Notes under the pieces: model-generated | What the model was told of the DNA's origin: nothing | Database searches by the model: none | What the model saw: only the letters and a program-made list of their open reading frames with translations | Assembly: GCF_016107395.1 (NCBI RefSeq) | Contig: NZ_JAAIKO010000001.1 | Location: 1-64,000, forward strand | Length of the DNA: 64,000 nucleotides | Reading direction: 5' to 3' | From: Streptomyces fildesensis | Lineage (GTDB): Bacteria > Actinomycetota > Actinomycetes > Streptomycetales > Streptomycetaceae | Shown here: positions 47,704 through 55,083 of the stretch, one piece after another | How positions within the stretch are numbered: the stretch's first letter is position 1 | How the letters are laid out: each line of letters begins with the position of its first letter | Translations under genes and position numbers: made by a program

Positions 47704-49517
47704 GGCCTGCCTCTCCCACCGGCGGGTTCCGGTTGCAGCAGGTCCTCGCCGAGCAGGGTGTCGCGGGCCCGCACCTCGGCGTGCACGGCCGGGTCCAGCG
47801 CCTCGTACTCGCCGCGCAGTTCGCCGTCGAGGAACAGCTGCCGCATCAGAGTGCGCTGCACCTTGCCGCTGGTGGTCCTGCGGACCGTGCCCGGCCGGAC
47901 CAGCAGGACGTTGCCCGCCGGGATGTTGAAGTCCTGGCCGATCATCGCCTGCACCTGCTGAGCCAGTGCGCGCAGGCTCGCCGCACTCGCGCCCTCGCCC
48001 TTGACCTCCTGCACCACCACCAGCTGCTCGCGCCCGGCCTCGACGCTGAAGGCGGCTCCGGCACCGTGGGCGAGCGCCGGGCTGATGGCGCGCACCGCGA
48101 ACTCGACGTCCTGCGGGTACACGTTCCGCCCGTTGATGATGATCACTTCCTTGAGACGGCCGGTGACGAACAGCTCGCCGTCCTCCAGCACACCCAGGTC
48201 CCCGGTGCGCAGGAACCCGGTCTCGCCGTCGTTCAGGGTGCCGTGGAAGGTCGCGTCGGACTCCTCCGGCCGCCGCCAGTAGCCCTGGGCGACGCTGTCG
48301 CCGCGCAGCCAGATCTCACCGACGGCGCCGGCCGGCAGCTCCCGGTAGCCGGCCGGGTCCACGATCCGTACGTCGAAGTCGGTGACCTGTCCGCTGCTGA
48401 CCAGGGTCCGCTGCGGCTTGCCCGGCTCGGCCGCCGCCAGCTGGTCGCGCTCCAGGGCCTTGGTGTCCGCCTGCTTCTCGGTGAACGGGGCGTCGGGGAC
48501 GCCGCCGGACACGATGAGGGTGGCCTCGGCCAGCCCGTAGCAGGGGTACAGCGCCTGGGGCCGCAGCCCGGCGGGGGCGAAGCGCTCGGCGAACGCCTTG
48601 AGGGTGTCGGCGCGGACCGGCTCGGCGCCGTTGAGCGCGAGCCGCCAGCGGGACAGGTCGAGCGCCGCGATCTGCTCGTCGGTGACGCGGCGCAGGCACA
48701 GTTCGAAGCAGAAGTTGGGGCCGCCGCCCGCGGTCACGCCGTACTCGTCGATCGCCTGCAGCCAGCGCACCGGCCGCTTGATGAAGGAGGTGGGCGACAT
48801 CTGCACCGAGGAGCTGCCCAGCCAGAGCGGGTGCAGCAGGTGGGCGATGAAGCCCATGTCGTGGAAGTGCGGCAGCCAGCCGCCGAACCGGTCCTCCGAC
48901 GTGGTGCCCAGGGACCGGGCGATGGCCGCCTCGTTGGCCATCAGGTTGCGGTGCGAGACCATGACGCCGCGCGGGTCGGAGACCGAGCCCGAGGTGTACT
49001 GCAGGAACGCCAGGTCGTCGGGGCGGGCCGCGACGGGCTGCCAGGCGGCCGGGTCGCCGAAGCCGGTGTTGTCCGTGGCCAGGCAGACCACGTCCTCGCG
49101 GCGGGCCCGGGAGAGCCACAGCGCGATGTCCGGCGCGTTGGCCCGGTCGGTGAGCACCAGCTTCGCTCCGGAGTCCCGGATCACCGCGGAGGTACGGCTC
49201 AGCCGCTTCTCCTGGCCGGCGTCACCGGGCAGCGGCGCCGGCACGGCCACCGCTCCGGCGTACAGGCAGCCGATGAACGCCTTCAGGAACTCGGCCGTCG
49301 TCGGGTACAGGAGCAGCACCGGCTGCCCCTCCACGCCGTGCAGCTGCAGGACGGAGGCGATCCGCCGCGCTTCCCGGTCCAGCTCCGCGTAGGTCAGATG
49401 CTCGGCCGCCATGGCCGGTCCCGCGTCCCGGAGGAAGACATGGGCGTCCGCGTCGGCGAGCTCCGCGGCCCGTTCCAGGACAAGCTCGGTGAAAGTGGCG
49501 AAGCCTGACAATGACAT
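47697..49517 (-). CDS. Fatty acyl-AMP ligase (FAAL/FadD32-like)
   Basis: A 606-residue ANL enzyme that adenylates a fatty acid and hands it to a carrier protein. Motifs: YTSGSVSDPRGVMVSHRNL (P-loop), GWLPHFHDMGFIAHLL, YPCYGLAEATL, LRTGDLGVLEDGELFVTGRLK and TTSGKVQR with the catalytic Lys. The HDMG and YGLAEATL pattern is typical of FAALs rather than CoA ligases. It is first gene of the operon. The start region carries a duplication: CGAGGGGATGT occurs twice, so the upstream GAGGGG serves the ATG at 49517. All catalytic motifs are intact, unlike the ligase-like protein at 26512. Confidence 0.95.
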   Translation of the reverse strand: MSLSGFATFTELVLERAAELADADAHVFLRDAGPAMAAEHLTYAELDREARRIASVLQLHGVEGQPVLLLYPTTAEFLKAFIGCLYAGAVAVPAPLPGDAGQEKRLSRTSAVIRDSGAKLVLTDRANAPDIALWLSRARREDVVCLATDNTGFGDPAAWQPVAARPDDLAFLQYTSGSVSDPRGVMVSHRNLMANEAAIARSLGTTSEDRFGGWLPHFHDMGFIAHLLHPLWLGSSSVQMSPTSFIKRPVRWLQAIDEYGVTAGGGPNFCFELCLRRVTDEQIAALDLSRWRLALNGAEPVRADTLKAFAERFAPAGLRPQALYPCYGLAEATLIVSGGVPDAPFTEKQADTKALERDQLAAAEPGKPQRTLVSSGQVTDFDVRIVDPAGYRELPAGAVGEIWLRGDSVAQGYWRRPEESDATFHGTLNDGETGFLRTGDLGVLEDGELFVTGRLKEVIIINGRNVYPQDVEFAVRAISPALAHGAGAAFSVEAGREQLVVVQEVKGEGASAASLRALAQQVQAMIGQDFNIPAGNVLLVRPGTVRRTTSGKVQRTLMRQLFLDGELRGEYEALDPAVHAEVRARDTLLGEDLLQPEPAGGRGRPW

Positions 49518-49678
49518 CCCCTCGACATCCCCTCGCGGCGCAGCCACCGGTCCGCTGACAGACCGGCGTGGAACGGGTCCCGCACATGTCGTTGGAGGAT
49601 CGGTCGAGTGGCTAAAGCAGCGGTTGCGTGAACCGGTTGACACGGCCGACCAGCGGCCAAGAGGATGGATTGGAGGTT

Positions 49679-49694
49679 GGTGACGTGCGTCACC
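49679..49694. promoter_or_regulatory. Palindrome GGTGACG-TG-CGTCACC
   Basis: Perfect 7-bp arms, 162-177 nt upstream of the FAAL start. Well placed to be an operator for the FAAL operon. The binding protein is unknown; TetR- or LuxR-family dimers bind sites of this size. Confidence 0.45.
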
Positions 49695-49857
49695 GATCCT
49701 GCGGAGCGGACCCCCGGCAGTTCCTGGAGGAGCCGTGCGGAGCCCGGCATTCCGGACAGTGTTTCCTCCCCCCGCCCCCGGGGCCCGGCCACAGCGGCCC
49801 GGCGGCGACGTGCGACCGCGATGACCGGCCATCTGCTGGCAGCGGGCCGCTGGCATA

Positions 49858-49874
49858 TGGCACAACCGTTGCTA
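49858..49874 (+). promoter_or_regulatory. TGGCAC-N5-TTGCTA element upstream of the second regulator
   Basis: It looks like a sigma-54 promoter, but streptomycetes are not known to have RpoN, so another factor must be involved if it is real. It is 28-44 nt upstream of the ATG. A similar pair, TGGCAC-N7-TTGCTA, precedes the adjacent secreted peptide gene at 50982-51000, and TGGCCT-N4-TTGCAT precedes the paralogous regulator at 37259. Confidence 0.35.
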
Positions 49875-49901
49875 AAGTCGCCTCTGGGTGAGGGGGTAGC
49901 C

Positions 49902-50909
49902 ATGGCTGTGACTGTTCGAGGCGGGGCGGCGGAATCCGACGATGTCGGTCTTGCCTTGTACCAGGCATTGCGTGATCAGGGGTCGTGCCCACCGGCGACG
50001 GCCGCGGCACGACTGGGTCTCACCGCCACCGAGGCGGCGACCGGCTGGGCTGAGCTCCGGGAGCTGGGGCTGATTCGCGCCGGACGCAGCCCGGAGGAGG
50101 TCGACCCCGTGGATCCGGACACCGCGCTGATCAGCCTGCTGGACCGGCAGCGGGCCGCACTGCAGGCGCAGCGTGAAGAGCTGACCGCGATCGTCAGGGC
50201 GTCGGAGTCCTTGATGGAGCGCTACCGTCCCGCGGTCCAGCGGGACGCGGCCAAGGTCGAGGTCGAGATCATCACCGGTGACGGCCGCAAGCGGCAGATG
50301 GTCGGTGACTACTACGCCACCCTCACCACCCGCTCGCGGTCCATGCATCCGGGGCCGCTGCCGCCGGCCGAGGTACTGGCCGAGTCCCTGCAGGGCGACG
50401 CCGACATGGTCAAACGCGGTATCCGGGTGCAGGCGATCTACACCCAGGGCATCAACTCGGCGCCGCGGCAGCGCAAGTACCTCTCCGAGCTGGCCTCCGC
50501 GGGTGTGGAGGTCCGGCTGGCGCCCCAGGTCCCGCTGGACCTGAGCATCGGCGACATGCACACCGCGATCCTCGCGGCCAACCCCGACAACCCGTCGGAA
50601 GCCGCGCTCCTGGTCCGCGGTAGGGCGCTGGTCCGTACCTACAGCGCCCTCTACGAGGACTGCTGGTTGCGCTCCGTGCCGTACTCGACCAAAGTGGCTG
50701 ACCGGTTCGACTCCGCGAGCGAGCTGACCGAACAGCACCGCACCGCCATGCGTCTCCTGGCCAATGGACTCACCGATGAGCGGATCGCCAGGAAACTGGG
50801 GATCTCACTGCGTACGGTGAGCCGCCTGGTCTCCGAGGTCATGAGATACCTGCAGGCCGAGAGCCGGTTCCAGGCCGGCGTCCTCGCCGTCACTCATGGG
50901 TTCATCTGA
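49902..50909 (+). CDS. LuxR-HTH regulator with TrmB-like N terminus (peptide-paired, copy 2)
   Basis: A 335-residue paralogue of the regulator at 37311. N-terminal winged helix (SCPPATAAARLGLTATEAATGWAELRELGLI), a helical linker, a central domain with KVEVEIITGDGRKRQMV, RGIRVQAIYTQGINSA and LVRGRALVRTYSALYED, and a C-terminal LuxR HTH (LANGLTDERIARKLGISLRTVSRLVSEVMRYL) ending ESRFQAGVLAVTHGF. GAGGGGGTAGCC precedes the ATG. The secreted peptide gene follows 145 bp downstream on the same strand. It is divergent from the FAAL operon and is the natural candidate to control it. The sensing ligand is unknown. Confidence 0.9.
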   Translation: MAVTVRGGAAESDDVGLALYQALRDQGSCPPATAAARLGLTATEAATGWAELRELGLIRAGRSPEEVDPVDPDTALISLLDRQRAALQAQREELTAIVRASESLMERYRPAVQRDAAKVEVEIITGDGRKRQMVGDYYATLTTRSRSMHPGPLPPAEVLAESLQGDADMVKRGIRVQAIYTQGINSAPRQRKYLSELASAGVEVRLAPQVPLDLSIGDMHTAILAANPDNPSEAALLVRGRALVRTYSALYEDCWLRSVPYSTKVADRFDSASELTEQHRTAMRLLANGLTDERIARKLGISLRTVSRLVSEVMRYLQAESRFQAGVLAVTHGFI

Positions 50910-50981
50910 CCTCATGACCTTCCGATTCGCGCCATTGCGCACTTACGCACCTGCCCTAACTGGCCACTTGCCGTCCATTTT

Positions 50982-51000
50982 TGGCACTCTGGCATTGCTA
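50982..51000 (+). promoter_or_regulatory. TGGCAC-N7-TTGCTA element upstream of the second secreted peptide
   Basis: TGGCAC at 50982-50987 and TTGCTA at 50995-51000, 55 nt upstream of the peptide ATG. Shares both half-elements with the site in front of the neighbouring regulator, with 2 bp more spacing. Confidence 0.35.
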
Positions 51001-51054
51001 CAAGGGCATCCCGAACCCGTGAGCAATCTCCTGCCTTCCCAGACAAGGATCACG

Positions 51055-51255
51055 ATGTCGAGCATGCAGCACCTGACCAAGATCACTGCGGTCGCAGCCC
51101 TGGTGCTCGCCCTTTCTTCAGTCGGCGGGACCGCCATGGCAGCGACGCATGACTCCGGCACGGAGTCGCAGCGCACGTCACAGAGCGCCAGCCCGGAGTT
51201 GTGGGACCAGACAGCAGCACCCGCCATCTGGGTGCCCGCCTCGGCGACTGCCTGA
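51055..51255 (+). CDS. Small secreted peptide, 66 residues, beside the second LuxR-type regulator
   Basis: MSSMQHLTKITAVAALVLAL and the following small residues form a signal peptide, with likely cleavage at AMA-A near residue 28. The mature part of about 37 residues is Ser/Thr/Gln-rich with two Trp and a Pro-Ala tail (PELWDQTAAPAIWVPASATA). No Cys. AAGGA lies upstream of the ATG at 51055. A strong hairpin follows 23 bp after the stop. The arrangement mirrors the pair at 36940-38342, although there the peptide gene is divergent. Likely an extracellular signal or small antimicrobial; signal is favoured because both copies accompany the same regulator type. Confidence 0.75.
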   Translation: MSSMQHLTKITAVAALVLALSSVGGTAMAATHDSGTESQRTSQSASPELWDQTAAPAIWVPASATA

Positions 51256-51277
51256 CAACAGACCTTCCCCCCTCCCC

Positions 51278-51326
51278 CACAGCGCTGTACGGCTCGCGGC
51301 TACGCCGCGGGCCGTACAGCGCTGTG
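51278..51326. terminator. Strong 22-bp stem-loop after the secreted peptide gene
   Basis: Arms 51279-51300 and 51305-51326 pair with a single mismatch and a 4-nt loop. Central palindromic parts include AGCGCT. No T-run, but the stability suggests a bidirectional terminator for the peptide gene and for leftward transcription from 52335. Confidence 0.75.
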
Positions 51327-51361
51327 TACGTCCGGACGCGTTTCGGCCAGAGCGACAGCGA

Positions 51362-51493
51362 TTTTCAGCCATGTCGCTCGGAAGGCCGCCCGGATGCGTG
51401 GTTACGCGGGTTACGGAGTGCGGCACGAGGCAAGGGTGCCTTTTCAGCCATGAGGGGCCGTTCCCGGCCAGCCGGCACCGAATCTTTTCAGCC
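51362..51493. repeat. Three copies of TTTTCAGCC
   Basis: Copies at 51362-51370, 51441-51449 and 51485-51493, the first two followed by ATG. In GC-rich DNA three T4 runs in the same context within 130 bp are unexpected. Function unknown. Confidence 0.5.
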
Positions 51494-51558
51494 GTTCTCG
51501 CCCGGCCGCTCACGGACCGTCGCCGGCCCGGGTCCGCTCCGTGCAGGCCGGGGCGCGC

Positions 51559-52335
51559 TCAGCCCGTGAGGCGGTCGCGGCCCAGCGTCCGCAGCACGTC
51601 CTCCTGGGCGTAGAAGACCTGCCGCCCGTCGCGCTTGCGCCGCCACTGGTGCTCATTGGCGAGCCAGTAGACGGTGCCTGCGGGAATCCGCCAGGCCGAG
51701 GAGATCTCGCGGGCGCTGAGCCCGGGCGGGACCCCGTCACAGGCCCGGCCCCGGTACAGGGCGCGCCAGCGCTCCGGCGGCCAGACATGCGCGCGCTCCG
51801 TATCGCACTCCACAGCCGGGGGAAGCGTGGAACCGGGTTCACGGACGACGGCGGTGAGGCGGCCGGGGCAGGACTGCACGATGCACGGGCCAACGGGGAT
51901 ACGGCGCTCCAGACGGGGTCGGGCGATCTTCATGCAGCGGCGCACGAGTGCGTCGACCTCGGCCGCGGCGTCCTCGGCCGCGGGGTGGACGGCCAGCCAC
52001 GCCAGATGGCGTCGTAGGAATGCGGCGAGGGCCGGCACCGTCCGCAGGGGGAGGCGGACGGTGCGGCCCTCGACTATCAGATCGGCCCAGGAGGCGAGGG
52101 TGCCTCGGATGTCGGCGCGCGCATCGACAGCCGGCCCGTTCAGCGGGATGCCGGGCCGGCCACCTGCGGTGACACGGTCGCCACCGTCCACAGCCGGAAC
52201 GAGCGCAGCCTCCAACTCGCCATATACCCGGGGAAGCAAGGCGAGTTGCCGATCCAACCGCTCCTGGCAGGGGAGGCACAGCGCAGGATCCGTGTCCACG
52301 CATAGATGCCCGGTACGGAATTCGCTCTCCTGCAC
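51559..52335 (-). CDS. Hypothetical protein with Cys motif and C-terminal HTH
   Basis: A 258-residue protein I cannot assign. The N-terminal part has CVDTDPALCLPC, a possible zinc site, and a later pair CIVQSC. The C terminus (LSAREISSAWRIPAGTVYWLANEHQWRRKRDGRQVFYAQEDVLRTL) looks like an excisionase or MerR-type winged helix. GTG at 52335 has GGAAGGGA 8 nt upstream. Such proteins are frequent in streptomycetes, sometimes near phage or plasmid genes, but no integrase or att site is seen here. Confidence 0.7.
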   Translation of the reverse strand: MQESEFRTGHLCVDTDPALCLPCQERLDRQLALLPRVYGELEAALVPAVDGGDRVTAGGRPGIPLNGPAVDARADIRGTLASWADLIVEGRTVRLPLRTVPALAAFLRRHLAWLAVHPAAEDAAAEVDALVRRCMKIARPRLERRIPVGPCIVQSCPGRLTAVVREPGSTLPPAVECDTERAHVWPPERWRALYRGRACDGVPPGLSAREISSAWRIPAGTVYWLANEHQWRRKRDGRQVFYAQEDVLRTLGRDRLTG

Positions 52336-52471
52336 TCCGCTGTCCCTTCCTCGCCGAGGCGGTAAGAAGAGAAAAGCAGGAGAGCGACCACCCGGACAAT
52401 GAGTTCCAACGTGCCGGATCGCGCCATGGCGTGGCCTCGCCCTTAGGAGCCCCCGAGGCGATCTTGCGAGG

Positions 52472-52960
52472 TCAGGCGGGCAGCACGGCTTCGATGGCTT
52501 CGACCAGCTCAGCGGCCTCGGGCTCGGTGCGCGGCCGGAACCTTCCCGCCACCTCGCCGTCCGGGCCGATCAGGAACTTCTCGAAGTTCCACTGCACGTC
52601 ACCGGCCTCGCCCTCGGCGTCCTTCGCCTGCGTCAGCTCGGTGTACAGCGGGTGCCGCTCCTCGCCGTTGACGTCCGCCTTCTCGAGGAGCGGGAAGCTC
52701 ACACCGTAGCTGGTGGAGCAGAAGGTCTGGATCTCCTCCGCGCTGCCGGGCTCCTGGCCGGCGAACTGGTTGCTGGGCACACCGAGCACGGTGAAGCCGC
52801 GCTCCGCGTACCGCTGCTGCAGCCGCTCCAGGCCCTCGTACTGCGGGGTGAGACCGCACTTGGAGGCGACGTTGACGATGAGCAGCGCCTTGCCGCGCTG
52901 GTCCGCCAGCGAGGCGGGCTCGCCGGACAGGGTGCGCAGCGGGATGTCGTACAGGCTCAC
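52472..52960 (-). CDS. Glutathione peroxidase family thiol peroxidase
   Basis: A 162-residue peroxidase with NVASKCGLTPQYEGLERL (peroxidatic Cys), GVPSNQFAGQEPGS, and VQWNFEKFLIGPDGEV, the three family blocks with Cys, Gln and Trp. It is the bacterial Cys form, which normally uses thioredoxin or another thiol rather than glutathione. GTG at 52960 has GGAGACC upstream. It follows the pentapeptide-repeat gene by 23 bp; the two are likely co-transcribed. Confidence 0.95.
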   Translation of the reverse strand: MSLYDIPLRTLSGEPASLADQRGKALLIVNVASKCGLTPQYEGLERLQQRYAERGFTVLGVPSNQFAGQEPGSAEEIQTFCSTSYGVSFPLLEKADVNGEERHPLYTELTQAKDAEGEAGDVQWNFEKFLIGPDGEVAGRFRPRTEPEAAELVEAIEAVLPA

Positions 52961-52983
52961 AGGGGTCTCCTACTTGTCCTTGA

Positions 52984-53637
52984 CTACTTGTCCTTGACGG
53001 TGATGCCGAGGGTCTGGGCGAGCACCGGGGCCAGGTCGAAGAGCTGGAGGGTGGTGATGAGGGCACCCTTGAGCGATTCATGGCCGTCGGCGAGTTCGAG
53101 GGTGGTGGCGCCGCGCAGATCGGTCTTCTTCAGCGTGGCGCGGGCGAGGTGGACGCGCTCCAGCCGGGTGCCGGGGAAGGTCACCCCGGTGAGCTTGGCG
53201 CCGCCGAGGTCGACGTCCCGCAGCACACAGTCCTCGAAGACCACGTCGTGCAGCGTGGTGGCCCGCAGGTTCACCGAGTCGAACTTGCACTGGCGGAACA
53301 CCACCCGCCGCAGCACCGAGCCGTACGCCTCGATGCCCGCCAGGGCGCACGCCGAGAAGGTGGTGTCGAGCCAGGAGGACTCGGCGAGCGCGGTGCCGGT
53401 GAAGCGGGTGGCCTGCGCCCAGACGTCGTTGAACCGGGCGCCGCGCAGCGGGGTGCCGGTGAAGCTGCAGTCCGTGATGGCGCACTCGAGGAAGTGTGCC
53501 CCCGAGGCCTTCTCGTCCTCGAAGGTGAGCCGGTCGAAGTGCACGGTGTCGTACCGCTCGTCGACCTCCAGGCCGCCCTCGTGCGGGCGCAGCAGGTCGG
53601 CGTAGCGCAGGTCGGCGAGCTCCTCGGGTGGTGTCAC
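52984..53637 (-). CDS. Pentapeptide-repeat protein
   Basis: A 217-residue protein with A(D/N)LXX-type repeats from about residue 45 to 190, for example LRGARFNDVWAQATRFTGTA, LRATTLHDVVFEDCVLRDVD and LGGAKLTGVTF. The repeats form a right-handed quadrilateral helix. Some members mimic DNA and protect gyrase; most have no known role. The start is taken as GTG 53637, with AGGA unusually close. It is divergent from rodA. Confidence 0.9.
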   Translation of the reverse strand: MTPPEELADLRYADLLRPHEGGLEVDERYDTVHFDRLTFEDEKASGAHFLECAITDCSFTGTPLRGARFNDVWAQATRFTGTALAESSWLDTTFSACALAGIEAYGSVLRRVVFRQCKFDSVNLRATTLHDVVFEDCVLRDVDLGGAKLTGVTFPGTRLERVHLARATLKKTDLRGATTLELADGHESLKGALITTLQLFDLAPVLAQTLGITVKDK

Positions 53638-53733
53638 ATCCTGCAGCCTACGTCCCGGCTCCGACAGCGGGGCTCGCGGTGCCCATCGGTCACATAAGGG
53701 ACATTGGCCCCGCCGCTTGCTACGTTGCAGCCC

Positions 53734-55083
53734 ATGAGCGCAACGACCACCGACGCTCCCCCGCCCCTCGTGCTGCTGCCGAAGCGGCGCGGCGTGGAGC
53801 TCTCCCTGCTGATCGGTGCGGTTCTCATCTCGGTGTACGGCTACGCGGAAGTGGGACTGGCCAGGAACGGCGCCGTGCCGCCCGACGCGGCGGGGTACGG
53901 AGCGGGGCTCGGCGTGCTGGCCCTGCTCGCCCATGTCGCGGTCAGGGCCCGCGCGCCCTACGCCGACCCGCTGCTGCTCCCGATCGCCGTCCTGCTCAAC
54001 GGGGTCGGGCTGGTCCTCATCTACCGGCTCGATCTGGAGCCGGTGCTCGGTGCCGAGGGCGCTCCCACCCAGCTGGTCTGGTCGACGCTGGGCATCGGGC
54101 TCTTCATCGCGGTGGTCCTGGTGCTGCGCGACCACCGGGTGCTGTCGCGCTACGCGTACGTCTGCTGCGCGGCGGCCCTGTTCCTCATGGTCGTCCCGAT
54201 CTCCTTCCCGGCGATCAACGGCGCCAAGATCTGGATCCGGGTCGCCGGTTTCTCGATCCAGCCGGGCGAGTTCGCCAAGATCCTGCTCGCGCTGTTCTTC
54301 GCCGCGTATCTCGCCACCAACCGCAACGCCCTGGCGTACACCGGCCGCACCTTCTGGAAGCTGCAGCTGCCCACCGGCCGGGTGCTCGGCCCGATCGTGA
54401 CGATCTGGCTGCTCAGCGTGTGCCTGCTGATCGCGGAGCGGGACCTGGGCACCTCGCTGCTCTTCTTCGGGCTGTTCGTGGTGATGCTGTACGTCGCGAC
54501 CGGCCGGACCGGCTGGATCGCGGTGGGGCTGCTGCTGTCGGCGCTCGGCGCCTTCGCCGTCGGTGCGGTCGAACCGCATGTCCACGCGCGGGTGGAGGAC
54601 TGGCTGCACCCGTTCGCCAGCATCGAGGCGGGCGACGGACCCAACCAGCTCGCCCAGTCGCTGTTCGCCTTCGGCGCCGGCGGCATGCTCGGCACCGGCC
54701 TCGGACAGGGCCACTCGTATCTGATCGGCTTCGCCACCAAGTCCGACTTCATCCTCTCCACGGTGGGCGAGGAGCTGGGCATGGCGGGGCTGACGGTGCT
54801 CCTCGTGCTCTACGCGCTGCTGGTGGCCCGCGGCTACCGGGCGGGGCTGGCGCTGCGCGACCCGTTCGGCCGGCTGCTGGCGATCGGCCTCGCCTCGATC
54901 CTGGCCCTGCAGGTCTTCGTGATCGCGGGCGGGGTGATGGACCTGATCCCGCTCACCGGCATGGCGATGCCGTTCCTCGCCCAGGGCGGTTCGTCCGTCG
55001 TCACCAACTGGATCATCGTCGCGCTGCTGATCCGGCTCAGCGACAGCGCGCGCCGTCCCCTGCCGGACGCGGGTGCCTGGTGA
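53734..55083 (+). CDS. rodA: RodA/FtsW-family peptidoglycan polymerase
   Basis: A 449-residue SEDS membrane protein with about 10-12 membrane segments. Conserved SEDS segments are seen: INGAKIWIRVAGFSIQPGEFAKILL, ERDLGTSLLFFGLFVVMLYVATG, and GMAMPFLAQGGSSVVTNWIIV near the end. It polymerises lipid II together with a class B PBP. The ATG at 53734 is preferred to a GTG-like upstream codon. It overlaps the following transpeptidase gene by 4 bp (GTGA). The rodA label is by family and pairing; FtsW-like paralogues exist in streptomycetes. Confidence 0.95.
   Translation: MSATTTDAPPPLVLLPKRRGVELSLLIGAVLISVYGYAEVGLARNGAVPPDAAGYGAGLGVLALLAHVAVRARAPYADPLLLPIAVLLNGVGLVLIYRLDLEPVLGAEGAPTQLVWSTLGIGLFIAVVLVLRDHRVLSRYAYVCCAAALFLMVVPISFPAINGAKIWIRVAGFSIQPGEFAKILLALFFAAYLATNRNALAYTGRTFWKLQLPTGRVLGPIVTIWLLSVCLLIAERDLGTSLLFFGLFVVMLYVATGRTGWIAVGLLLSALGAFAVGAVEPHVHARVEDWLHPFASIEAGDGPNQLAQSLFAFGAGGMLGTGLGQGHSYLIGFATKSDFILSTVGEELGMAGLTVLLVLYALLVARGYRAGLALRDPFGRLLAIGLASILALQVFVIAGGVMDLIPLTGMAMPFLAQGGSSVVTNWIIVALLIRLSDSARRPLPDAGAW

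Larger units (their letters stand above)
49518..49901. other. Divergent intergenic region, 384 bp
   Basis: No gene is supported. It contains a perfect palindrome at 49679-49694 and a TGGCAC-N5-TTGCTA element at 49858-49874, described separately. Promoters for the FAAL operon (leftward) and the LuxR-type regulator (rightward) must be here. Confidence 0.5.
51256..51558. other. Intergenic region, 303 bp, with hairpin and TTTTCAGCC repeats
   Basis: Holds the strong hairpin at 51278-51326 and three copies of TTTTCAGCC at 51362, 51441 and 51485. Reading frames here are antisense-like and were not accepted. It appears to be the right boundary of the biosynthetic region. Confidence 0.5.

Noticed and set aside
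49858-49874. Sigma-54 promoter
   Set aside because: The sequence fits the consensus, but streptomycetes are not known to have RpoN and no enhancer-binding activator is present; kept only as an unexplained element.
52965-52998. TACTTGTCCTTGAC duplicated between the peroxidase and pentapeptide-repeat genes
   Set aside because: A short tandem duplication at the 3' end of a gene; no role is apparent and it is not listed as a feature.
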